The notes beneath the pieces were generated by a model. The model ran no database searches. It was given only the letters and a program-made list of their open reading frames with translations, and was not told where the DNA came from. Below, piece by piece: positions 1 to 5,566 of a stretch of DNA of 7,021 nucleotides. Within the stretch, counting starts at the first letter, position 1. Each line of letters begins with the position of its first letter. The stretch comes from an uncultured Alphaproteobacteria bacterium (GTDB lineage Bacteria > Pseudomonadota > Alphaproteobacteria > Caulobacterales > Caulobacteraceae). The position numbers and the translations under genes were made by a program. The stretch covers positions 1 to 7,021 of the forward strand of contig CAIZKE010000149.1 in the NCBI GenBank assembly GCA_903933475.1, in the 5' to 3' direction.

Positions 1-152
1 ACTTCCTCAAGGATCAGCTCGCCCGGTTCGAGGTGCCGCGCTACATCGACATCTCGCCGGAACCCCTGCCACGTATCGCTTCGGGCAAGATCCTCAAGCG
101 CGGCCTGCGCGACGAGGCGGCCCGCCGTCTCGCCGCCGCCCTGAAGACCTGA
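1..152 (+). CDS. AMP-forming acyl-CoA synthetase (ANL superfamily), C-terminal end only
   Basis: Only the last 49 residues are present; the reading frame enters at base 3 and ends in TGA at 150-152, with the rest of the gene to the left of the window. The visible piece matches the C-terminal subdomain of ANL enzymes (acyl-CoA synthetases and AMP ligases). It has a VPRYI strand followed by the A10 motif PRIASGKILKR, whose lysine (codon 87-89) is the residue that in this family contacts the acyl-adenylate during activation of a carboxylic acid with ATP. A short arginine- and alanine-rich helix closes the protein, as is usual. The family normally activates fatty or aromatic acids to CoA thioesters in the cytoplasm; the substrate cannot be told from this fragment. 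The next gene starts 11 bases later on the same strand, so the two are probably co-transcribed. The family call is firm, the substrate unknown. Confidence 0.88.
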   Translation, partial: FLKDQLARFEVPRYIDISPEPLPRIASGKILKRGLRDEAARRLAAALKT

Positions 153-163
153 AAGGCCTCTCC

Positions 164-658
164 ATGAAGCGCTTCCTCGCCGCTGCCGCCCTGGCCCTGG
201 CCCTTCCGGGCGCTGCCCTTGCGGCCAGCCCGGAATACGCCGTCATCCACATGAGTCAGCTGGTGGACCGACCTGCAGCCGAGGTCTGGAAGAAGGTGGG
301 CGGCTGGTGCGACCTCGGCGTCTGGATGAAGATCGACTGCAAGGTCACCCAGGGTGACGGCGGAATTGGCTCTGTCCGCTCCATCGCCGGCGGCCGGGTC
401 ACCGAGATCCTGGTGGCGCGCACCGCCCTGTCCTACGGCTACACCCAGCCCCCGGTGGAGGGACGCCCCTACGACCTCTACCACGGCTTCGTGGAAGCCC
501 GGCCGGTCACGGCGAAGACCTCGGTGCTGGACTACACCCTGATGTACGACGTCTCCGGCCTGCCGGACGCCGCCGCCCGCAAGTCCGACATGGATCGGCG
601 CCGGGCGATGTTCGAGGGTGCCCTGCGCAACATGAAGGCCCTGGCCGAAAGTAAGTAA
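164..658 (+). CDS. Exported SRPBCC-family (START/polyketide-cyclase-like) protein
   Basis: A 164-residue protein. Residues 1-20 form a clear Sec signal peptide: two basic residues (K2, R3), an Ala/Leu-rich core, and an ALA|A cleavage site after residue 20, giving a mature periplasmic protein of about 144 residues. The mature part begins with a beta strand (EYAVIHMS), then the helix-start pattern RPAAEVWKKVGGW (residues 36-48), typical of the SRPBCC hydrophobic-pocket fold (polyketide cyclase/dehydrase-like proteins). A GSVRSIAGGRVTEILV strand pair and a long C-terminal helix (about 138-162) follow. The fold binds hydrophobic ligands, but no enzymatic role can be assigned. C49 and C59 are the only cysteines and could form a disulfide in the periplasm. 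The ATG is preceded by a modest AAAGG at 152-156. It lies 11 bases after the acyl-CoA synthetase, suggesting a shared transcript. SRPBCC assignment is by pattern, moderately sure; the signal peptide is firm. Confidence 0.8.
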   Translation: MKRFLAAAALALALPGAALAASPEYAVIHMSQLVDRPAAEVWKKVGGWCDLGVWMKIDCKVTQGDGGIGSVRSIAGGRVTEILVARTALSYGYTQPPVEGRPYDLYHGFVEARPVTAKTSVLDYTLMYDVSGLPDAAARKSDMDRRRAMFEGALRNMKALAESK

Positions 659-692
659 CCGCCGCTGACCCCCTCACCGGGCTTCGCCAGGA

Positions 693-710
693 GCTCCCCC
701 TTGGGGGAGC
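693..710. terminator. Perfect palindrome between convergent genes; possible bidirectional terminator or REP-like element
   Basis: GCTCCCCC and GGGGGAGC are perfect inverted repeats separated by TT. As RNA this folds into a 7-bp GC-rich stem with a CUUG (plus) or CAAG (minus) tetraloop; CUUG loops are known to be unusually stable. It lies in the 83-base gap between two convergent genes, 34 bases after the + stop and 31 bases after the - stop, where a shared terminator is expected. No run of T follows on either strand, so it is not a canonical intrinsic terminator. A second small stem (GGC-GAA-GCC on the minus strand, 683-691) lies beside it, a two-hairpin arrangement reminiscent of REP-type intergenic repeats. 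Role uncertain. Confidence 0.5.
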
Positions 711-741
711 AATGGCTCTGTAATTCCTCACTCGTGGTGGG

Positions 742-1751
742 CTAGCCGTCTGCCAGCAGGGCCTGGCAGCGTCGGCGGACCTGAGCGATCCGGCTCGGCA
801 GCCAGTCGCCGGGATCGATCTCTGGCCGTTCGTGCAGCCAGCCCAGCTGGACGAGGTCGCGCACCAGCAGGAAGTCGGGCAGCTGCGCCGCCTCGGCTTC
901 AGGAAGATTGCGCACCTCCCGGTAGCCCGCCAGGAAGGCATCCCTTACGTTGGCGAAATCCGGCGCTGTCTGTTGGTGGGTGAGGGCGACGGCGATGTCG
1001 TACATCCGCCAGCCGAAGGCTGCGTCGTCGAAGTCGATGATGGCTAGGCTCCCCTCCCGGACCAGCAGGTTCCCGGGATGGAGATCGGCGTGGATCATGC
1101 CGAAGACGGCGGAGTCAGGGGCAGGGCGGACAGGCGGGCGTGCAGGGCGTCCCGCGCGGCCAGGACCAGGTGCCGGTCCTCCCCCGTCAGGGCCGCATGG
1201 TCCCAGAAGGGGCCCCATCGCGGCGTCGGGCCCATAAGGCCGTCGGCGTCCAGGCGGCAGCGAGCGAAGCCTTCGGGTGGGGTCCAGGTCTCGGACTGCA
1301 GGTGGGTGCGCGCCACCAGGGCCCCCAGGCGGGCGAACCAGCCAGGACGCTCGGCCGCCCGCGCCGGGTCCCAAAGGAGATCGTCCAGCACCTCGCCTTC
1401 GATCCACCGTGTCACCCCGGCCAACCGGATCTCGCCCGTCGTCTCGACTGGCTGGAGGACAAAGGCGCGGCCGTCCCGGGCGGGCAGGGGCTCGGGCGCC
1501 GCCAGCCCCGCCGCGCGCAGGGCGGCTGTCCAGACCCGCTCTGCCTCGAGTTCGGCCGCCGAATTGTAGCCCGGCCGGTGGAGGCGCAGGACCCAGTCCT
1601 CGCGGGTCATCCCGTCCGTCAGGCGGAAGGTGACGTTCTCGGAGACGGTGACGAGGGTCAGGCGGGGCTCGGCGACCGGGAAGGCCAGCGCGGCTTCGCA
1701 GGCGGCGGCAAGGAAGAGCCTCTCGGCCTCATCCCGCTCCATGCAGGGCAT
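742..1751 (-). pseudogene. APH-fold phosphotransferase (kinase) split by a one-base frameshift
   Basis: Two overlapping minus-strand reading frames carry the two halves of one kinase. The first (1751 down to its stop at 1095) has the N-lobe: ENVTFRL at residues 38-44, the beta-3 strand WVLRLHRPGY, and the hinge-like TRWIEGEVLDD at 114-124. The other frame, usable from about 1120 to the TAG at 742, has the catalytic loop HADLHPGN (1092-1069) and the metal-binding IIDFDDAAFG (from 1041), then helices typical of the C-lobe. Adding one C to the CCCC run (minus strand, 1121-1118) joins them into about 336 residues, the normal family length, reading SALPPDSAVFGMIHADLHPGN-like through the joint. The start at 1751 (or ATG at 1742) overlaps the aminotransferase stop, implying translational coupling. 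The family phosphorylates small hydroxyl compounds; relatives beside phospho-lyases include hydroxylysine kinase. Either a real mutation or a sequence error; without correction the product lacks its catalytic loop. Confidence 0.85.
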
Positions 1752-3009
1752 CCAGCGTCGCGTCGAAGGCGGGCAGGAAGGCCTCGGCGTCGGCCTGGCT
1801 GAAGACCAGGGGCGGGCGAATCTTGACCACGTTGTTGAAGGCGCCGGCGTTCGAGGTCAGGAAACCACGGTCCTTAAGACCGTTGCAGACCGCCCTGGCC
1901 CCTGCGAGGTCAGGCATACCGTCGGGCCCGACCATCTCCACCCCCAGGAAGAGGCCGCAGCCGCGGGCGTCGGCCACGCCGGGCCACCGCCCGACCCTGG
2001 TTTTCATTTCCGCCTTGAGGAAGGCCCCGACCCGACCGGCATTGGCCAGCAGGCCCAGGGCCTCGATCTCGTCCAGCACGGCGTTGCCCGCCGCCGCCTG
2101 CAGGGGACTGGAGGCGAAGGTATTGAAATAGCGGGTCTTCGAGCGGAAGGTCTCAATCAAGCTTCGGGAGGCGGTGGTCGCCGACAAGGGTACGCCATTG
2201 CCCATGGGCTTGCCCGTCACCACAATGTCCGGCGTGAAGCCGGTGACCTCATAGCCCCACCAGCGGCCGGTACGCCCGTAGCCGGCCTGGACCTCGTCGG
2301 CGATGATGAGCCCCCCCCGCGCGCGGACCCGGGCGGCGGCCTTTCCCATGAAGCCGGGCGGGATATCCGGCAGGCCTTCATTGGCCAGGATGGAGCAGAC
2401 GATCAGGGCCGCAATCCCGTCGCCGGAGGCCTCCAGGGCATCCATGGCCCGGTCGAGGCCTGCCAGGTAGGCCTCGGTCAGGGCCTCGCCGGACAGGCCC
2501 GGCTCCGGTGTCCGGAAGGTCTGGGGAAAGGCAAAGCTGCGGAAGCCCTGCGACCGGTCCGAGCCCGCCGGCAGTCCGCTCATGGCGCCCACCAGCTGGG
2601 TGTTGCCGTGGTAGGTGGCGTCCGTGCAGAGGATGCCCCGACGGCCCGTGGCCATGCGCGCCATGCGCAGGGCGATCTCGTTGGCCTCGGTCCCCGAGCA
2701 GGAGAAGATCACGCTCTCGGCGAAGTCGCCGTGCAGGCCGCTCACCCGCTCGGCTAGGCGGATGATGTCTTCGTGCAGGTAGCGGGAGTGGACGTTCAGC
2801 GTCGCCTGCTGGCGCCCGACGGCCTCGGCCACCCGGGGATTGCCGTGCCCCACGCAGGGGACGTTATTGTACATGTCCACATAGCGACGCCCATCTGCAT
2901 CATAGAGCCAGGCGCCTTCCCCGCGGACAATGTTCAGGGGCGTTTCGTAGAACAGGGCGGCCCCCGCGCCGAAGGCCCGGTTGCGGCGCTCCAAGAGGCC
3001 GTCAGACAA
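1729..3009 (-). CDS. Class III PLP aminotransferase-fold enzyme, phospho-lyase-like (ETNPPL/PHYKPL type)
   Basis: A cytoplasmic PLP enzyme of the class III aminotransferase fold, 426 residues from the TTG chosen here. Visible in order (TTG numbering): the entry strand GEGAWLYDADGRRYVDMYNN (about 30-49); CSGTEAN at 104-110 for the PLP phosphate; YHGN at 133-136; IIADEVQAGYGRTGRWW with PLP-pyridine aspartate D238; and the Schiff-base lysine K267 in TGKPMGNG. The GKPMGNG context and the following YFNTFASSP resemble the subgroup containing ethanolamine-phosphate phospho-lyase and 5-phosphohydroxylysine phospho-lyase, which release phosphate and ammonia, rather than ordinary omega-transaminases; this subgroup call is from memory of motifs. 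An in-frame ATG at 3081 would add 24 Pro/Ser/Gly-rich residues lying entirely over the upstream kinase gene, so I prefer TTG 3009 (giving MSDGLLERR), which overlaps that stop by 8 bases. Its own stop overlaps the next kinase start. Substrate unknown. Confidence 0.88.
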   Translation of the reverse strand: MSDGLLERRNRAFGAGAALFYETPLNIVRGEGAWLYDADGRRYVDMYNNVPCVGHGNPRVAEAVGRQQATLNVHSRYLHEDIIRLAERVSGLHGDFAESVIFSCSGTEANEIALRMARMATGRRGILCTDATYHGNTQLVGAMSGLPAGSDRSQGFRSFAFPQTFRTPEPGLSGEALTEAYLAGLDRAMDALEASGDGIAALIVCSILANEGLPDIPPGFMGKAAARVRARGGLIIADEVQAGYGRTGRWWGYEVTGFTPDIVVTGKPMGNGVPLSATTASRSLIETFRSKTRYFNTFASSPLQAAAGNAVLDEIEALGLLANAGRVGAFLKAEMKTRVGRWPGVADARGCGLFLGVEMVGPDGMPDLAGARAVCNGLKDRGFLTSNAGAFNNVVKIRPPLVFSQADAEAFLPAFDATLDALHGAG

Positions 3010-4045
3010 CCGCGGGGCCCCCGTTGACGATGGACCAGGCCCGGGCTGCGAACCGCTGGATCGAGGGATAGGCCTCGACATACCGGTCCGACGAGGCGTT
3101 GCCGTCCAGGCCGCGCTTGTAGACGCCCTGGTTGATGGCTGCGATGCGGAACAGGGTGAAGGCCAGGTAGAAGCTCCAGTCCTTCAGGGGCGGGCGGCCT
3201 GAGGCCTCGGAATACATCTCGAACATCTCGGCCTGGGAGGGAATGCCCAGGTCGGTGAGCGTTTTCTGCGACGTCTCGCCCATCATGAAGAGGGTGGTGT
3301 AGGCGACGTCGGAATAGGGGTCCCCAAGGGTCGACAGCTCCCAGTCCAACACGGCCTCGAGCCTGGGTTCCTTTGGGTGCAGCATGCAGTTGCGGATCGA
3401 GAAGTCGCCGTGGACGATCCGCGTCTCGCTCTGCGCCGGCATGTTGGCCGGCAGCCAGGCCATCAGGTTTTCCATGTCGGCATGGTCGTCCGTCTGGGCG
3501 GCCTTGTACTGGCGCACCCAGCGGCTGATCTGGCGCTCGTAGTAGTTGCCGGGCCGCCCATAGTCGGACAGGCCGACTGCGGCGGGGTCGACCGCGTGCA
3601 GCCGGGCCAGGACTTTCAGGTAGTCGGTGAAGATCGCCCTGCGCTCGGCCGGGGCCATCCCGGGCAGGGAGGGGTCGAGGAAGATCCGGCCCTTCACCCA
3701 GTCCATCACAAAGAACTCGGAGCCGATGACCGAAGTGTCCTCGCAGTGAAGGCGCACGGTGGGCACAGGCACGCCGGAGCCCCCCAGGGCCTTGAGCACG
3801 GTGTACTCGCGGCCGACCTGGTGGGCCGAGGGCAGGAGGTCGCCGGGCGGCTTCTTGCGCACGACCCAGCTCCGGTCGTGCGACTGGATCAGGAAGGTGG
3901 GGTTGGAATGACCGCCTTCAAACTGGCGCACGGTCAGGGGGCGGCGGAAGCCCTCCAGCCGCCCGTCCAGCCAGGCCTCGAGGCGGGCCTCGTCAAACCG
4001 GTGCGCCGCGCGCACCTCGGTGATCTCGGCTTCTCCTTCGGACAT
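3002..4045 (-). CDS. APH-fold phosphotransferase, ACAD10/11 N-domain / LvaA-like
   Basis: A 347-residue cytoplasmic kinase of the APH fold, full length. Motifs: a glycine-rich ATP loop GGHSNPTF (44-51); the beta-3 lysine in VVRKKPPG (61-68); FFVMDWVKGR hinge (111-120); the catalytic loop HGDFSIRN (212-219) with base D214 and N219; and the metal-binding VLDWELSTLGDP (232-243). RKKPPGDLLPSAHQVGREY and DWELSTLGDP are characteristic of the kinase domain that in animals is fused to an acyl-CoA dehydrogenase (ACAD10/ACAD11) and in Pseudomonas is LvaA of levulinate catabolism. Those enzymes phosphorylate the 4-hydroxyl of hydroxyacyl-CoAs so that the ACAD partner can remove it. Here the ACAD gene is immediately upstream as a separate gene, supporting the same pairing. 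The ATG at 4045 has a strong Shine-Dalgarno AGGAGAGG. The C-terminal codons overlap the start of the aminotransferase gene. Family and partner are well supported; the exact acyl substrate is inferred. Confidence 0.92.
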   Translation of the reverse strand: MSEGEAEITEVRAAHRFDEARLEAWLDGRLEGFRRPLTVRQFEGGHSNPTFLIQSHDRSWVVRKKPPGDLLPSAHQVGREYTVLKALGGSGVPVPTVRLHCEDTSVIGSEFFVMDWVKGRIFLDPSLPGMAPAERRAIFTDYLKVLARLHAVDPAAVGLSDYGRPGNYYERQISRWVRQYKAAQTDDHADMENLMAWLPANMPAQSETRIVHGDFSIRNCMLHPKEPRLEAVLDWELSTLGDPYSDVAYTTLFMMGETSQKTLTDLGIPSQAEMFEMYSEASGRPPLKDWSFYLAFTLFRIAAINQGVYKRGLDGNASSDRYVEAYPSIQRFAARAWSIVNGGPAVV

Positions 4046-4050
4046 CTGGG

Positions 4051-4058
4051 CCTCTCCT
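4051..4058 (-). promoter_or_regulatory. Strong ribosome binding site of the first kinase
   Basis: AGGAGAGG on the minus strand, with the AGGAG core 8 bases before the ATG at 4045-4043. It is the best Shine-Dalgarno in the window and fixes this start. It lies 5 bases downstream of the base of a strong hairpin, so its accessibility could depend on that structure. Confidence 0.75.
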
Positions 4059-4063
4059 GGAAC

Positions 4064-4092
4064 CGGACGACGGCCCGCCGGGCCGCCGTCCG
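4064..4092 (-). other. Intercistronic GC-rich hairpin between the ACAD and kinase genes
   Basis: The 13-base arms at 4064-4076 and 4080-4092 are inverted repeats with one mismatch and a 3-base loop. On the transcribed (minus) strand the mismatch becomes a G-U wobble, so the RNA forms an unbroken 13-pair stem, whereas the plus strand would have an A-C mismatch. This asymmetry fits a structure working in the operon mRNA. It starts 9 bases after the ACAD stop and ends just before the kinase Shine-Dalgarno. There is no U tract, so it is unlikely to terminate transcription; an mRNA-stability, processing or expression-ratio role is inferred. Confidence 0.6.
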
Positions 4093-4101
4093 CGCGTTCC
4101 G

Positions 4102-5424
4102 TCAGTTCCGCCAGACGACACCCGAGGTCTGGTCCTCGCCGCCGCCCTCATACTGGCGGATCTCGTTGCGCCCGACCACCAGGTGGTGGACCTCGTCCGG
4201 GCCATCGGCGATGCGCAGGGTGCGCTGGCCGGTGTACATCCGGGCGAGCGGGGTCCATTGCGAGACGCCTGTGGCGCCGTGCATCTGGATGGCCTGGTCG
4301 ATGATCTGGCAGACCCGCTCGGGGACCATGGCCTTGACCATGTGAACCCAGACGCGAGCTTCGCGGTTGCCGAGGACGTCCATGGCCTTGGCCGCCTTGA
4401 GGACCATCAGGCGCATGGCCTCGATGTCGATCCGGGCCCTGGAGATGATCTCGACATTGCCGCCCAGCCAGGAGATCTTCTTGCCGAAGGCCTCGCGGGA
4501 CAGGCCCCGGCGGACCATCAGGTCCAGGGCGCGCTCGGCCTGGCCGATCGAGCGCATGCAGTGGTGGATCCGGCCCGGACCGAGGCGGAGCTGGCTGATC
4601 TCGAAGCCGCGGCCCTCGCCGAGCAGCATGTTCGATTCCGGCACCCGAACGTCGGTGAAGCGGATGTGCATGTGGCCATGAGGCGCATCATCTTCGCCGA
4701 AGACGTGCATCGGGCCGAGGATGTCCACCCCGGGGGTGTCGATGGGCACCAGGATTTGCGACTGCTGGCGGCTGGGCGGTGCGTCCGGGCTGGTCTTGAC
4801 CATGGTGATCATGATCTTGCAGCGCGGGTCGCCGGCGCCGGAGATGTAGAACTTCTCGCCGTTGATCACCCACTCGCCGTTCTCGAGCACGGCGCGCATA
4901 CCGACATTCTTGGCGTCGGACGAGGCCCGGTCCGGCTCGGTCATGGCGAAGGCCGAGCGGATCTCGCCGGACAGCAGGGGCTTCAGCCACTTTTCCTTCT
5001 GCTCAGGCGTGCCGACGCGCTCGAGCACTTCCATGTTGCCGGTGTCCGGCGCCGAGCAGTTCATCACTTCCGAGGCGAGGGGAACCTTGCCCAGCTCCAC
5101 GGCGATGTAGGCATAGTCGAGGTTGGACAGGCCCTCGCCGGTATCGGCGTCGGGCAGGAAGAAGTTCCAGAGGCCTTCCTTCTTCGCCTGGTTCTTGGCC
5201 TCCTCAAGCAATTCCAGCTGGCCAGGGGCATAGCCCCAGCGGTCAGCCCGACCCTCGCCGAGCTTGTGGAACTTCTCCGACATCGGGGCCACGGTCTCGC
5301 GCACGAAGCGCTTGACGTGCTCGTAGAGCGGCGTGGCCTTGTCGCTCATCCGCAGATCATTCAGGTCGTCATGCGGATCCAGTCCGAAGATGGCCTTGGT
5401 GGGGGTCGGGGTGATGGTGTTCAT
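4102..5424 (-). CDS. Acyl-CoA dehydrogenase, ACAD10/11 (LvaC-like) type
   Basis: A 440-residue FAD enzyme, full length for the family. Order of domains: N-terminal helical domain (about 30-155); beta domain with FAD-binding FAMTEPDRASSD (159-170) and GEKFYISGAGDPRCKI (189-204); C-terminal helices with RLGPGRIHHCMRSIGQAERA (280-299), REAFGKKIS (310-318), QMHGATGVSQ (380-389) and IADGPDEVHHLVVGR (405-419). D407 stands where medium-chain ACADs have the catalytic glutamate of YEGT; aspartate there, with GPGRIHHCMR and GAGDPRCK, is typical of the ACAD10/11 group. Those enzymes act with an APH-fold kinase on 4-hydroxyacyl-CoAs through a phosphorylated intermediate, and such a kinase follows 56 bases downstream. 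Start ATG 5424 is preceded by AGGA about 10 bases upstream; M26 (5349) is an alternative with no obvious ribosome site. It is the first gene of the putative operon. Family firm; 4-hydroxyacyl substrate inferred. Confidence 0.93.
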   Translation of the reverse strand: MNTITPTPTKAIFGLDPHDDLNDLRMSDKATPLYEHVKRFVRETVAPMSEKFHKLGEGRADRWGYAPGQLELLEEAKNQAKKEGLWNFFLPDADTGEGLSNLDYAYIAVELGKVPLASEVMNCSAPDTGNMEVLERVGTPEQKEKWLKPLLSGEIRSAFAMTEPDRASSDAKNVGMRAVLENGEWVINGEKFYISGAGDPRCKIMITMVKTSPDAPPSRQQSQILVPIDTPGVDILGPMHVFGEDDAPHGHMHIRFTDVRVPESNMLLGEGRGFEISQLRLGPGRIHHCMRSIGQAERALDLMVRRGLSREAFGKKISWLGGNVEIISRARIDIEAMRLMVLKAAKAMDVLGNREARVWVHMVKAMVPERVCQIIDQAIQMHGATGVSQWTPLARMYTGQRTLRIADGPDEVHHLVVGRNEIRQYEGGGEDQTSGVVWRN

Positions 5425-5433
5425 GCTCTCTGT

Positions 5434-5471
5434 CCTGTCTCTCTCTCGGGCCTGTCTCTCTCTGGCCTGTC
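5434..5471 (-). repeat. GA-rich imperfect tandem repeat in the ACAD leader
   Basis: On the plus strand the unit CCTGTCTCTCTCTCGGG (5434-5450) is followed directly by CCTGTCTCTCTCTGG (5451-5465) and a partial third CCTGTC (5466-5471). In the mRNA this makes a purine-rich leader of GAGAGA blocks separated by ACAGG, ending about 10 bases before the ACAD start; the last ACAGGA supplies the probable ribosome site. CT/GA tracts of this type can change length by slippage. Function unknown. Confidence 0.6.
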
Positions 5472-5484
5472 ATCGCATCGGTTG

Positions 5485-5500
5485 CCGCAGCTTGCAGCGG
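5485..5500. promoter_or_regulatory. Imperfect 16-bp palindrome upstream of the ACAD gene, candidate operator
   Basis: CCGCAGCTTGCAGCGG is symmetric (CCGC-x-GC-TT-GC-x-GCGG) apart from one unpaired position in each half. It lies between the candidate promoter and the ACAD start, about 15 bases downstream of the suggested -10, a usual place for a repressor to block transcription. No regulator gene is in the window, so the link to a TetR- or GntR-like protein is only inference. Confidence 0.3.
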
Positions 5501-5514
5501 TAATCTGAAGAATG

Positions 5515-5542
5515 AGTATGTCAGGCGGATCTTATTCGCCAA
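5515..5542 (-). promoter_or_regulatory. Candidate sigma-70-type promoter for the operon
   Basis: On the minus strand TTGGCG (5542-5537) and CATACT (5520-5515) lie 16 bases apart, each matching four of six consensus positions of -35 and -10 boxes. This is an AT-richer patch than the surrounding DNA and the only gap over 100 bases before the four-gene block. The predicted start would lie near 5508, leaving a leader of about 80 bases. Weak match; low confidence. Confidence 0.3.
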
Positions 5543-5563
5543 CCGTTTTTGAGGGTCCGCCTG
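5522..5563. repeat. Spaced 8-bp inverted repeat after the symporter stop
   Basis: CAGGCGGA (5522-5529) and TCCGCCTG (5556-5563) are exact inverted repeats with a 26-base spacer. The pair starts 4 bases after the symporter stop and encloses the candidate -35 box. As RNA it could be a weak long-loop hairpin at the end of the symporter transcript; as DNA it could bind a regulator at two half-sites. No T tract follows. Function undecided. Confidence 0.3.
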
Positions 5564-5566
5564 GGT

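Noticed and set aside
1113..1125. Programmed ribosomal frameshift in the second kinase
   Set aside because: The site lacks a slippery heptamer and I see no strong downstream pseudoknot-like pairing; a one-base indel in a C run is simpler.
1630..2757. A 375-codon + strand frame opposite the PLP enzyme
   Set aside because: Low-complexity Gly/Arg/Ala/Gln sequence without domain motifs, opposite a gene with intact PLP-binding motifs; a GC-driven shadow.
742..4045. The two APH kinases as a tandem duplication
   Set aside because: Their catalytic loops (HGDFSIRN and HADLHPGN), metal-binding motifs and N-lobes differ strongly, so they belong to different subfamilies of the fold.
3377..4345. A 322-codon + strand frame opposite the first kinase and the ACAD end
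   Set aside because: It crosses two real genes and their intergenic hairpin and shows no protein-like pattern; a shadow frame.
4183..5508. A 441-codon open frame on the + strand covering nearly the whole ACAD gene
   Set aside because: It is antisense to a well-supported enzyme, has a composition rich in Gly, His, Arg, Ala and Val with no recognisable motif, and is explained by few stop codons in high-GC DNA.
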